Assembly (NCBI RefSeq): GCF_003014675.1 | Contig: NZ_PYAU01000001.1 | Coordinates: 1,488,001-1,552,000 of the forward strand | DNA: 64,000 nt | Direction: 5' to 3' | Origin: Labedella gwakjiensis | GTDB taxonomy: Bacteria; Actinomycetota; Actinomycetes; Actinomycetales; Microbacteriaceae | In this document: in pieces, positions 8,476 to 16,357 of the stretch | Layout: every line of letters starts with the position of its first letter | Position numbering within the stretch: position 1 is the first letter of the stretch | Translations under genes and position numbers: made by a program | Notes under the pieces: generated by a model | What the model was told of the DNA's origin: nothing | Database searches by the model: none | Seen by the model: only the letters and a program-made list of their open reading frames with translations

Positions 8476-9294
8476 ATGAAACTGCTCGCACGCCGACGAC
8501 AGACCACCCGCTCCGCTCCGATCCTCCTCGCGACCTTCGCCGTGATCACAGGCCTCGCACTCAGCGGATGCACCGCGGGTGCGACCGCAGCGGCTCCCGA
8601 CTCGACGCCCGATTCGACCCCCGATTCGACCGCGACGCCCGAGCCCAGCACCACGACGTTGGCCGGGGAGACCCTGTCCGGCACCGGCCCCACCGATGTC
8701 ACCGGCGTGGACTTCGCCCTCCCGTCTGGTATGAAGACGGTCGTCATCGCGTTCGAGTGCGGAGGGGGCGGCCGGTATGCGGTCCAACTCAGGCACTCGG
8801 CGACGACGACCGAGGAGGTGACCCTGCAGGGGGACTGCGACGGAACCTCGGAACTCACCTGGCCCACCGACGCCCTCACAGCCCCCCGGCTGACCGTGTG
8901 GGTCCCCGACGGAATCGACTGGGCCGCGACGCCCACCTTCTCGACCGCCGCCTTCGTCTACGACGATCGACTCACCACCGATTGCGGATCGTTCGCCGAC
9001 GCGTACAGCGCCCTCATGAACGCCGACCAGGGTTACACGCTCTACGACGCCTTCGAAGAGGACAAGTGGACGCAGCGCGTCGACGGGGCCGTCGCCGACC
9101 TCACGACGCTCGCCGAGGACGGGAGTCCCACCATCGCCGAGGACGTCGCGAGCCTGCGAGACCTGGCGAGCGACCCCGACCGCACGGTCGGTGAGGTGCT
9201 CACGGAGGATGCGTACATCGTGATCGGCGCGGTCTCCGAAGCGTGCAGCAGGAACCAGTCGCCGCTCATCCTCATGGGAGAGTTCGGCGGGTAG
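8476..9294 (+). CDS. secreted lipoprotein of unknown function
   Basis: The 272-residue protein has a lipoprotein signal peptide: basic RRRQTTR, a hydrophobic core and the lipobox LSGC at about residues 29-32. After the lipidated Cys comes a flexible linker with PDST repeated three times, then a 200-residue domain with four further Cys residues (FECGGGG, GDCDG, TDCGS, SEACS) that could form two disulphides outside the cell. The domain is not recognised. GAGGGAG stands 4 nt before the ATG. The gene lies directly after the glycan cluster on the same strand, 89 nt away, but has its own leader and need not belong to it. Confidence 0.8.
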   Translation: MKLLARRRQTTRSAPILLATFAVITGLALSGCTAGATAAAPDSTPDSTPDSTATPEPSTTTLAGETLSGTGPTDVTGVDFALPSGMKTVVIAFECGGGGRYAVQLRHSATTTEEVTLQGDCDGTSELTWPTDALTAPRLTVWVPDGIDWAATPTFSTAAFVYDDRLTTDCGSFADAYSALMNADQGYTLYDAFEEDKWTQRVDGAVADLTTLAEDGSPTIAEDVASLRDLASDPDRTVGEVLTEDAYIVIGAVSEACSRNQSPLILMGEFGG

Positions 9295-9359
9295 CGCGTC
9301 TCCGCGGCCGCCGGCCGTCCTCGAGGTGGTCGCCGCCGTCGACAGGGCCAGCGAGCGAT

Positions 9360-9392
9360 GAGGTGCCGGGCGAGTGTCTCGCCCGGCACCTC
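9360..9392. terminator. bidirectional hairpin between lipoprotein and rtcB
   Basis: Two perfectly complementary 15-nt arms (9360-9374 gaggtgccgggcgag; 9378-9392) flank a 3-nt loop. It sits 65 nt after the lipoprotein stop and 10 nt after the rtcB stop, so it serves two converging genes. It has no T-run on either side, as is common for hairpin terminators in high-GC actinobacteria. Confidence 0.75.
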
Positions 9393-9402
9393 CTCGTTCG
9401 CG

Positions 9403-10581
9403 TCAGTCGCCCTTCACGTTCACGAGCTGGCGCAGCGTGTGCCGCACTCGCACGAGGTCGGAGGCGTCCTCCATCACCCGGTCGATCGGCTTGTACGCCT
9501 GCGGGATCTCGTCGATGAAGGCGTCCGTGTCGCGGAACTCGATGCCCTGCATCGCCTCCCGCAGCTGCTCCCGCGTGAAGGTGTTCCGCGCGGCCCTCCG
9601 CGAGTACTCCCGACCGGCGCCATGCGGCGACGAGTTGAGGGACAGGGGGTTGCCGAGTCCCTCCACCACGTAGGAGGCGGTGCCCATCGACCCGGGAATG
9701 AGCCCCGGCCGGCCGGCGTCCGCCTGGATGGCGCCCTTCCGCGACACCCACACCTGCTTGCCGAAGTGCCGCTCGCTCTCCGTGAAGTTGTGGTGGCAGT
9801 TGATCCGCTCCGACTCCTCCACATCGATGCCCATCCACCGACCCAGCTGGTCGGCGACGCGGTCCATCATCTCCTCACGGTTGAGCAGAGCGAACCGCTG
9901 CGCCCACCGCAGCTCACGGATGTAGCGGGTGAACTCCGGCTGGCCCTCCGCGAGGTACGCGAGGTCCGGGTGCGGCAACTCGATCCACATCTGCTTCGCG
10001 ATCCGCTGGGCGACCTTGATGTGGTGCTGCGCGATCTTGTTGCCGACGCCCCGGCTGCCCGAGTGCAGGAACATCCACACCGCGTCCGTCTCGTCGACGG
10101 AGATCTCGATGAAGTGGTTGCCGCTCCCGAGCGAGCCGAGCTGGTTCCGCCACGACCCGACGTAGGACGCCGGGTCGAACTCGGCCGCCTCGGCGAGCGC
10201 CTCGAGCTCCGCGATGCGCGGCTCGGCCGTCGCCGCGATGCTCTTGTTGTCGCGTCCCGCCGAGAGGGGGATGGACCGCTCGATCTGCTGCCGCAGCTCC
10301 GAGAGGTCGCCGTCCCGGCGTGCCAGCAGGTCGGCTTTCGTGAACTGCGTGCGCACGGCGATCATGCCGCAGCCGATGTCCACGCCGACGGCCGCCGGCA
10401 TGATGGCGCCGAGCGTGGGGATGACCGACCCGACGGTCGCGCCGAGGCCCAGGTGGGCGTCCGGCATGAGCGCGAGGTGCGGGTGGATGAACGGCATCTG
10501 CGATGAGGTGCGCGCCTGCTCGATCGTCTTGTCGTCGATCAGGCTCGCCCACGACAGCAGCCGCGAGGAGATTCTCTCCAT
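9403..10581 (-). CDS. rtcB: RtcB family RNA-splicing ligase
   Basis: RtcB joins RNA 2',3'-cyclic phosphate or 3'-phosphate ends to 5'-OH ends using GTP and Mn2+. The 392-residue protein has the metal site DIGCGM (Cys near residue 71), GSGNHFIE, HSGSRGVG and HHNF metal ligands, and NSSPHGAGREYSR, whose His is the guanylylated nucleophile. All catalytic residues of the family are present and the length fits. I chose the ATG at 10581, where the family's homology begins; AAGGA elements lie just upstream. No archease or RtcA gene is nearby. Upstream on the same strand lie a 38-codon ORF and a terminator. Confidence 0.95.
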   Translation of the reverse strand: MERISSRLLSWASLIDDKTIEQARTSSQMPFIHPHLALMPDAHLGLGATVGSVIPTLGAIMPAAVGVDIGCGMIAVRTQFTKADLLARRDGDLSELRQQIERSIPLSAGRDNKSIAATAEPRIAELEALAEAAEFDPASYVGSWRNQLGSLGSGNHFIEISVDETDAVWMFLHSGSRGVGNKIAQHHIKVAQRIAKQMWIELPHPDLAYLAEGQPEFTRYIRELRWAQRFALLNREEMMDRVADQLGRWMGIDVEESERINCHHNFTESERHFGKQVWVSRKGAIQADAGRPGLIPGSMGTASYVVEGLGNPLSLNSSPHGAGREYSRRAARNTFTREQLREAMQGIEFRDTDAFIDEIPQAYKPIDRVMEDASDLVRVRHTLRQLVNVKGD

Positions 10582-10673
10582 GTCCTTTCTTTCCTTCGTG
10601 TCGTCGCCGGGCGATCGGCTGATCACCCGGCTGGGGAGGCATCCGGTCCGGTGCCTGCCCCGCCTCACGGCGA

Positions 10674-10706
10674 AGAAAAAAGCCCCGGACCTCTTCGGTT
10701 CGGGGC
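10674..10706 (-). terminator. intrinsic terminator in the rtcB upstream region
   Basis: On the minus strand, gccccgaac and gtccggggc (with one G-U pair) enclose a 7-nt loop and are followed by TTTTTT (10675-10681 on the plus strand is all A). This is one of very few U-tailed terminators in the window. It starts 18 nt after the stop of the 38-codon ORF and ends about 93 nt before rtcB, so it could be a simple terminator for the small gene or an attenuator for rtcB. Confidence 0.85.
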
Positions 10707-10724
10707 GTGTGGACGCGGGTGCGT

Positions 10725-10841
10725 CTAGACGGTCTCGACCGCAGGGAACGACTCGTAGCGCTCGTAGAGCGGCTTCACGGGAAGCTGCTCCACGAACGTC
10801 AGGTCACGCTGCTGGCGCTGCGGTGTGCAGAGCTCGCTCAT
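10725..10841 (-). CDS. 38-residue small protein or leader peptide upstream of rtcB
   Basis: The ORF reads MSELCTPQRQQRDLTFVEQ..., continuing LPVKPLYERYESF and ending AVETV. Its ATG at 10841 follows GAGAGGAACGATCACG, a reasonable ribosome binding site. It is hydrophilic, without a membrane segment, has a single Cys at position 5 and an ERYES/LYERY aromatic cluster. The ATG, ribosome site and dedicated intrinsic terminator directly after it argue that it is translated. I do not recognise a family. It may be an independent small gene or the peptide of an attenuator acting on rtcB. Confidence 0.6.
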   Translation of the reverse strand: MSELCTPQRQQRDLTFVEQLPVKPLYERYESFPAVETV

Positions 10842-11001
10842 CGTGATCGTTCCTCTCGGTTGCCTTCGCCGCGCGAGTGCGCAGCCTTGTGACGTTAGTG
10901 GGTGAGGTCGTTCCTCGTCAATTGCGGATCATCCGGGAGGACGACGCCGCGACGACCGCGGGCGGACGCGGTCCGGGTACCCCGCGGGCGACGATCGATT
11001 C

Positions 11002-11454
11002 ATGAACAGCACACGCACCCGCGGCGTCACCGCCGCCCTCGCACTCGCCGCCGCTGCCGCGGTGTCCCTCTCCCTCACCGGCTGCACGTCGATCCAGCAG
11101 ATGCTGCAGAACGAGTCGACCGGCACCTTCGCCGATGCAGCGGCCGTCGCGGCGGACTGGGACAAGAGCGCCCCGTGGCTCCCCGCCGACGCCACCGACA
11201 TCTCCGTCCACGAGTCGACGAAGGGCGACCCCGCCACCCTCCTCGCGGCGAGCGACGCCGAGCTCGACCTGTCGCAGTGCGCCGAGGTCGACCGGCAGTC
11301 CGCCCCCACGTTCGCGATCGAGGGCGCGCCGAACGTGTACAAGATCGACACCGTCTACGCCTGCGGCGACTGGGCGGTCGTTCCGACCGACGACGGCTGG
11401 TACGGCTGGACCCCGAACCACCCCGACGAGAAGGCGGCGTCGCCGGCCGAGTGA
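11002..11454 (+). CDS. small secreted lipoprotein of unknown function
   Basis: A 150-residue protein with a long signal peptide rich in Ala and the lipobox LTGC near residue 28. The mature part starts with a Ser/Gln-rich stretch and holds a compact acidic domain with two Cys (SQCAEV and YACGDW) that could pair, plus a Trp-rich end (DDGWYGWTPNHP). The domain is not recognised. It is preceded by 160 bp without features beyond a promoter-sized space and is followed closely by a small membrane protein gene. Confidence 0.75.
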   Translation: MNSTRTRGVTAALALAAAAAVSLSLTGCTSIQQMLQNESTGTFADAAAVAADWDKSAPWLPADATDISVHESTKGDPATLLAASDAELDLSQCAEVDRQSAPTFAIEGAPNVYKIDTVYACGDWAVVPTDDGWYGWTPNHPDEKAASPAE

Positions 11455-11524
11455 GCCGCGGGGGCACCGGTGTCCCACGGTCGTGGGGCACCGAGGCCCG
11501 GGGCGTTCGGCCAGGATGGGGTCC

Positions 11525-12166
11525 GTGCCAAAGAAACCGCCAGCCGTCATCCGCTTCATCCTCGAATCGGATGCGAGCGGCGCTCCCGTGCGGTCCGAGC
11601 ACACGATGCCTCTCGAACGCGTCCGACTCAACGATTTCCAGCGCTACGCGAATCTCGTCGTCTACTACACCCGCGAATACGCCCCGATCGAGACGGAGCG
11701 GCTCGACGCGTACCGCTTCGGCGGGCACTCGAGCGGGTCCGGCTGGATCGTGCTCCAGGGCTTCTCCCCCGCGGAACTGGCGGAGGCCCGCGACCACCTG
11801 CGACTGCACCGCATCGCCGAAGGGCTCGGTCGGGCCGACCCGGGAGCGTCCGGATCGTCGGGGCAGATGGTCTACTTCCTCTGGGCGATGCGCAACCCGC
11901 GGATCGATCTCGTGGTGGGGATCCTCGGCGCCGTCTTCCTCGTGAGCGGGCTCGGACTCGGACTCGTGACCGTGGGACTCACCGTCGCGTACGGCAGCAC
12001 CCTCGAGCCGGACGAGCTGCTGCCCGCACTCGGACTCATGGTCATCGGTGCCGGCCTCGCGGCGTTCGGCTTCTGGCGCTACGCACGCCGCCGCTCCTGG
12101 TGGGCGGAAGCGCGTGGCGCCGCCATCCGCGACTACGGGTCCGCCCCCGTCTACCTGCGGCGCTGA
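11525..12166 (+). CDS. two-helix membrane protein of unknown function
   Basis: A 213-residue protein: about 120 polar residues (VIRFILESDASGAPVRSEHT..., YANLVVYYTREYAP), two adjacent membrane helices (IDLVVGILGAVFLVSGLGLGL and LLPALGLMVIGAGLAAFGFW), then a basic tail (RYARRRSWW). The cytoplasmic domain is not recognised. The GTG at 11525 is preferred because AGGA lies 8 nt upstream; the alternative ATG at 11516 sits on top of this element. CAGGAT exactly 7 nt before the GTG could also be a -10 of a leaderless transcript. Confidence 0.68.
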   Translation: MPKKPPAVIRFILESDASGAPVRSEHTMPLERVRLNDFQRYANLVVYYTREYAPIETERLDAYRFGGHSSGSGWIVLQGFSPAELAEARDHLRLHRIAEGLGRADPGASGSSGQMVYFLWAMRNPRIDLVVGILGAVFLVSGLGLGLVTVGLTVAYGSTLEPDELLPALGLMVIGAGLAAFGFWRYARRRSWWAEARGAAIRDYGSAPVYLRR

Positions 12167-12254
12167 GCATCACCCACCGCGCACCGGGTTGTCACCGATG
12201 GACGGTGAAGCGACGTCCCGGCCGTCCGGATACGACAGCTCAGCGAGGAAGGGT

Positions 12255-12291
12255 GTGGCGCGCGCCGCGTTGGCAAGGTGACGCGCGCCAC
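12255..12291. terminator. hairpin between convergent membrane-protein and GH2 genes
   Basis: Arms gtggcgcgcg (12255-12264) and cgcgcgccac (12282-12291) are fully complementary with a 17-nt loop. The element lies just after the GH2 stop and about 90 nt after the stop of the gene on the other strand, in the position of a shared terminator. No T-run is present. Confidence 0.6.
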
Positions 12292-12294
12292 GGC

Positions 12295-14451
12295 TCAGGG
12301 GGTCGCGGGTCGGGCTCCGCGACGGTTCGGCTCCTCGATCGGGGCCGCGTCGACGAACGTGCGGGCAGCGACGGTGCCGTCGTCGAGCACGAACGACAGC
12401 AGCAGGCGCGCGGGACCCGCGGGCGGCGCGACGGTGATCGAGACGGGCGCACTCACGACGAACGGCTCTACGGGGATCGTGTCCGAGTCGGCGACATCCG
12501 GATCCCCAGCTGCTGCTCCGGCGCCGGAGGCGCCGGCCGCGAGGAACGACTGACCGGCCGGCACCCAGACCCCGCGCACGCGACCGCTCACGGCGGACCG
12601 CCCGTGGTGGGACACGCGCAGCGCGATCGTCAGGTCCTCCTCCGGTACGGGGATGTCCGCCCCGGCGCTCGCGGGCACGAGGTCGACGATGAGGACGGTG
12701 TCCGCGTTCGCGTCCGCCGGGTCGAGGCCGCCCCAGTCCTTCGCCCGACGGAACGTGTCGACGAGGCCGGCGCTCTCGTGCTCGACGTCGGCGAGCTCGG
12801 TGTACACGTAGCCGGCGAAGCGGTCGTGCCGGCGCAGTTCCTGCGTCTGCCAGCGCACGTGCCACGCGCGCTCGAGGCTCGTGAAGCCCTCGCCGTACTC
12901 GCTGTTGAGGATCGGGACACCCTCGCGCGGGTGCTCCGCCGACCCGTAGAGGCTCTTGTCCACGACGAAGTCCGGCCCGAGCTTCACCGGGAAGTCGTGC
13001 CGTTCACCGCTTGCCAGCTCCGCGACGTTCCGCGCCCACGTGGCCGGGTCCGGCTCGTAGTAGTGCCAGTCGACGAGGTCGGTGCGCACGTGCGCCCAGC
13101 CCGAGTTCTCCACGATGGGTCGCGAGCGGTCGATCGCGGCGAGCGCGTCGTAGGCTGCGACGGCCGCGTCCGCGCGCTCCGAGCTGCCCGGGATGTCCCA
13201 GTCGAGGCCCCACTCCTCGTTGTAGAGGCCCCAGACGACGATGGACGGGTGGTTGCCGTCGCGCTCCACCATCGGCGCGATCTGCTCCTCGAAGGCCGCG
13301 GCCGCCTCGGGGCTGAACCGACTGGGGCACGCGGGCTCCGCCCACACGAGCATGCCCAGTTCGTCCGCGAAGTGCAGCCAGCGGGGCTCCTCGAACTTGA
13401 GGTGTTTGCGCACGAGGGTGAAGCCGAGGTCCCGCGCGAGGTGCAGGTCGGCGAGGAGCGCCTCGTCGTCGGGCGCCGTCAGCCCCGTCTCGGGCCAGTA
13501 CCCCTGGTCGAGGACGCCACGGATGTAGAGGCGTTCGTCGTTGAGGAACAGCTGCTCCCCGCGCACCTCGATCGTGCGGAGTCCCGTCGTGGCGGTCACC
13601 CGGTCGGCCGAGTCTCCCTCGCCGGTGACGATCTCCACCCGGTAGAGGTGCGGGTCCTCCGGCGACCAGAGCCGCGGGGCCGCGATGTCCAGCCGCGCGA
13701 CGGCACGACCGTCGGCGCCCGCGACGAGCTCGACACTCTCGCCCTGCTCGCTCCCGCCGACGATCGTCGCGACCGCACGGGCGCCCGTGGGATCGTCACC
13801 CGCGAAGGCGACCGCGACGTCGATGCCCGTCCGCGAGTCGCCGCGCAGCTCGACGGTGCCGGCGTACGTCCGGCCACGCGCCTCGAGCCACACGCTCTGC
13901 CAGATGCCGGAGGTGGGAGTGAAGGAGACGCCGTCGTAGTCGTCGCGCGGGATGGAGCGCTGCTTGCCGTGCACGATCGAGCGCTTGTCGGCCGGGGCGT
14001 CGACCTCCACCTCGAGCCGCGCCGACGTTCCAGGGCTGACGTGGTCCGTGATGTCGAACTCGAATGACGTGTAGCCGCCGACGTGCTCCCCCACCGTCTC
14101 TCCGTCGATGCGGACGACGGCCCGGTGCCAGACCGCACCGAACGACAGGACGACGCGCGAGCCCGTCCACTCCGTCGGTACCTCGGTCGTGCGAGAGTAC
14201 GTCGCCGACTCGAGCCAGGTGCGCCCGACGCCCGAGGCGGGCGTCTCCCACGCGAAGGGGACGAGGATCGTCGACGCTCCGTCGACGCTCGTGAAGTCCC
14301 ATTCGCCGTTGAGCGTGATCCAGCGCGCGGACCGGTCGAGGTCGGGTCGCGGGTACTCCGGCTTCGGGACGGTGGCGGCGGGAACGGCCGCGGTCGGGGC
14401 GGCGGTGACGGCGTCAGCTGCCGTCGTCGTCGGGTCGGTCGTCAGTGTCAT
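12295..14451 (-). CDS. glycoside hydrolase family 2 (beta-glucuronidase/beta-galactosidase type)
   Basis: A 718-residue cytoplasmic enzyme (no signal peptide; an Ala/Pro/Thr-rich N-terminus of about 30 residues). It has the GH2 jelly-roll (residues about 35-200, with WQSVWLEARGR), the immunoglobulin-like domain (200-300) and the TIM barrel (300-570). The acid/base Glu lies in GLYNEEWG (E412) and the nucleophile in ILNSEYGEG (E518); both are intact. It is the last gene of an ABC sugar-import operon, 2 nt after the permease stop, with GAAGGG as ribosome site within the end of that gene. It should cleave a beta-linked sugar from the oligosaccharide brought in by the transporter. Confidence 0.9.
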   Translation of the reverse strand: MTLTTDPTTTAADAVTAAPTAAVPAATVPKPEYPRPDLDRSARWITLNGEWDFTSVDGASTILVPFAWETPASGVGRTWLESATYSRTTEVPTEWTGSRVVLSFGAVWHRAVVRIDGETVGEHVGGYTSFEFDITDHVSPGTSARLEVEVDAPADKRSIVHGKQRSIPRDDYDGVSFTPTSGIWQSVWLEARGRTYAGTVELRGDSRTGIDVAVAFAGDDPTGARAVATIVGGSEQGESVELVAGADGRAVARLDIAAPRLWSPEDPHLYRVEIVTGEGDSADRVTATTGLRTIEVRGEQLFLNDERLYIRGVLDQGYWPETGLTAPDDEALLADLHLARDLGFTLVRKHLKFEEPRWLHFADELGMLVWAEPACPSRFSPEAAAAFEEQIAPMVERDGNHPSIVVWGLYNEEWGLDWDIPGSSERADAAVAAYDALAAIDRSRPIVENSGWAHVRTDLVDWHYYEPDPATWARNVAELASGERHDFPVKLGPDFVVDKSLYGSAEHPREGVPILNSEYGEGFTSLERAWHVRWQTQELRRHDRFAGYVYTELADVEHESAGLVDTFRRAKDWGGLDPADANADTVLIVDLVPASAGADIPVPEEDLTIALRVSHHGRSAVSGRVRGVWVPAGQSFLAAGASGAGAAAGDPDVADSDTIPVEPFVVSAPVSITVAPPAGPARLLLSFVLDDGTVAARTFVDAAPIEEPNRRGARPATP

Positions 14452-14453
14452 GG

Positions 14454-15386
14454 TCAGCCCTTCACGCTTCCAGCGAGGATTCCGTTGATGAAATGGCGCT
14501 GCAGTGCGATGAAGAGCACGAGCAGCGGGATGAGTGCGATCGAGCTCGCGGCGAGCAGCTCGCCGGTGACCGTCGCGTAGTCGGCGCCGATGCGATTGCC
14601 CGTGATGTTCTGGGCGAGCGTCGAGAGCACGACCTGCAGGGTGGCCATCCGGTCAGAGCTCGCGACGACCACCGGCCACACGAAGTCGTTGTAGATGTTC
14701 ATGATGGTGAGCACAGCCAGCCCGGCGAGTCCGGGGCGGATCACCGGCAGGACGACGCGCCAGAAGATGCCGAACTCACCGCAGCCGTCGACGCGCGCGG
14801 CGTCGAGCAGTTCGTCCGGCACCGCGGCGATGACCTGCCGCATCCAGAAGATCGCGAACGCGTCGACGGAGCCGGGGAGGATGAGCGCCTGGTACGTGTT
14901 CACCCAGCCGAGCTGCTTCATCTCGAGCAGCAGCGGAATGATGAGCACGATCGTCGGCAGCATGAGCGTCACGAGCACGGCCCCGAAGATCAGGTTCTTC
15001 CCGATGAAGTCGTACTTCGCGAACGCGTAGGCCGCGAGTGGGGCGAAGAAAAGAGTGATCGCCCCCTTGAACACGAGCACGACGGCGGTGTTCGCGAAGC
15101 CCGACGCGATCGGCACGTCCTGGAACATCGCGATGTAGTTGTCGAGGGTGAACCGGGTGGGATCGAAGCCGAGCGGCGACGTGATGATGTCGTTCGCGGG
15201 CTTGAACGCCGAGAGGAGCGCCCACACCACGGGGGCGAGGAACCCGACGAGCAGGAGGGCGAGGAACACGTGCGACACGATCGCGGGGCGCGTCCGTCGG
15301 GGACGACGAGCGGCCTCCGTCAGCGGCGGCGCATCCGGGGTCTCCGGGCCGCTCGTGCCGGGGACGGTGAGAGTCGAGGCGGTCAT
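14454..15386 (-). CDS. ABC sugar transporter permease, MalG type
   Basis: A 310-residue inner-membrane permease with six helices after a polar N-terminus rich in Pro and Ala. The cytoplasmic EAA loop (ELLDAARVDGCGEFGIFWRVVLPVIRPGLAGLA) that docks on the ATPase is intact, and the protein ends with FINGILAGSVKG, a standard MalG ending. It starts 4 nt after the MalF-type permease. No ATP-binding subunit is encoded in the operon, so it must share a multi-use MsiK/UgpC-like ATPase encoded elsewhere, as is usual in actinobacteria. Confidence 0.93.
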   Translation of the reverse strand: MTASTLTVPGTSGPETPDAPPLTEAARRPRRTRPAIVSHVFLALLLVGFLAPVVWALLSAFKPANDIITSPLGFDPTRFTLDNYIAMFQDVPIASGFANTAVVLVFKGAITLFFAPLAAYAFAKYDFIGKNLIFGAVLVTLMLPTIVLIIPLLLEMKQLGWVNTYQALILPGSVDAFAIFWMRQVIAAVPDELLDAARVDGCGEFGIFWRVVLPVIRPGLAGLAVLTIMNIYNDFVWPVVVASSDRMATLQVVLSTLAQNITGNRIGADYATVTGELLAASSIALIPLLVLFIALQRHFINGILAGSVKG

Positions 15387-15390
15387 GTCG

Positions 15391-16269
15391 TCAGTCCTTC
15401 GCCCTCAGGAGTCGCACGAACCCGAGCGACAACGCCATCACGAGGATCACGAGCAGGAACGAGTTCGCCGCCCCCGTTCCGAGATCGGCGCGGGTGATGT
15501 GGTTGTAGAGGTAGTAGCCGGCCGTGGTCGTCGAGCCGTACGGGCCTCCCTGCGTCACGACGAACGGCTCCGCGAACATCTGGAACACCGCGAGCGTCTG
15601 CAGCACGACGGCGAACATGATCGTGCGCCGGAGGAGCGGAACGGTGATGCTCCACAGCTGCCGCAGCCGCCCGGCGCCGTCGAGGTCCGCCGCCTCGTAG
15701 ACGCTCGAATCGATCGACTGGAGACCGGAGAGCAGGATGAGCACGATGAAGCCCGTGGTCTTCCACACGAACAGCAGCGCAAGGGTGGGCTTTGCCCACT
15801 CGCTCGTCGTGAGCCAGCCCACGTCGGGCAGGCCGACGAGGCCGAGGAGCCCGTTCACCGCCCCGTAGTTCTGGTCGAAGACCACGACCCACACCTGCGC
15901 GATCGCCACGAGCGGCGTCACGAACGGCACGACGAAGGCCACCCGGTAGAGGCTGCGCAGCTTGAGCTTCGCATTGTCGAGCAGCACGGCGGCGATGAGC
16001 GCGATCACGAGTTGGGCGGGAATGATCAGGAGCCACAGCACGGCCGAGTTGGCGATCGAGCTCCAGAACCCCTCGTTGCCGAGCAGGTACAGGTAGTTGT
16101 CCCATCCCACCCATTCGGCGGCGCCGGAGCCGCGCCAGTTCGTGAAGCTCAGCCGGGCCGTGAAGATCAGCGGGTAGATGCTGAAGGCGATGAACACCGC
16201 CACGAACGGTGCGACGAACAGGTACGGCGCGAGACGGCGACGCGTGCGTGCGCCGGTGATCGTGGTCAT
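15391..16269 (-). CDS. ABC sugar transporter permease, MalF type
   Basis: A 292-residue permease with six predicted helices and the EAA loop (SVYEAADLDGAGRLRQLWSITVPLLRRTIMFA). The N-terminus RTRRRLAPYLFVAPFVAVFIAFSIYPLI is typical of carbohydrate-uptake CUT1 family permeases. AAGGGAG lies 5 nt before the ATG. It forms the membrane channel with the MalG-type protein encoded directly downstream. Confidence 0.93.
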   Translation of the reverse strand: MTTITGARTRRRLAPYLFVAPFVAVFIAFSIYPLIFTARLSFTNWRGSGAAEWVGWDNYLYLLGNEGFWSSIANSAVLWLLIIPAQLVIALIAAVLLDNAKLKLRSLYRVAFVVPFVTPLVAIAQVWVVVFDQNYGAVNGLLGLVGLPDVGWLTTSEWAKPTLALLFVWKTTGFIVLILLSGLQSIDSSVYEAADLDGAGRLRQLWSITVPLLRRTIMFAVVLQTLAVFQMFAEPFVVTQGGPYGSTTTAGYYLYNHITRADLGTGAANSFLLVILVMALSLGFVRLLRAKD

Positions 16270-16357
16270 GTCGTCTCCCTTCTCGAGTGCGGTGCCATGC
16301 GATGGGTGTGGGGGTGGCCGGGGTGGGGCCGGCGCGCGCGGCGCCGGCCCCCGTCGG

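Noticed and set aside
11470-14067. Plus-strand 865-codon open frame across the membrane protein and GH2 genes
   Set aside because: It runs out of frame through one gene and antisense through GH2 and shows no family motifs.
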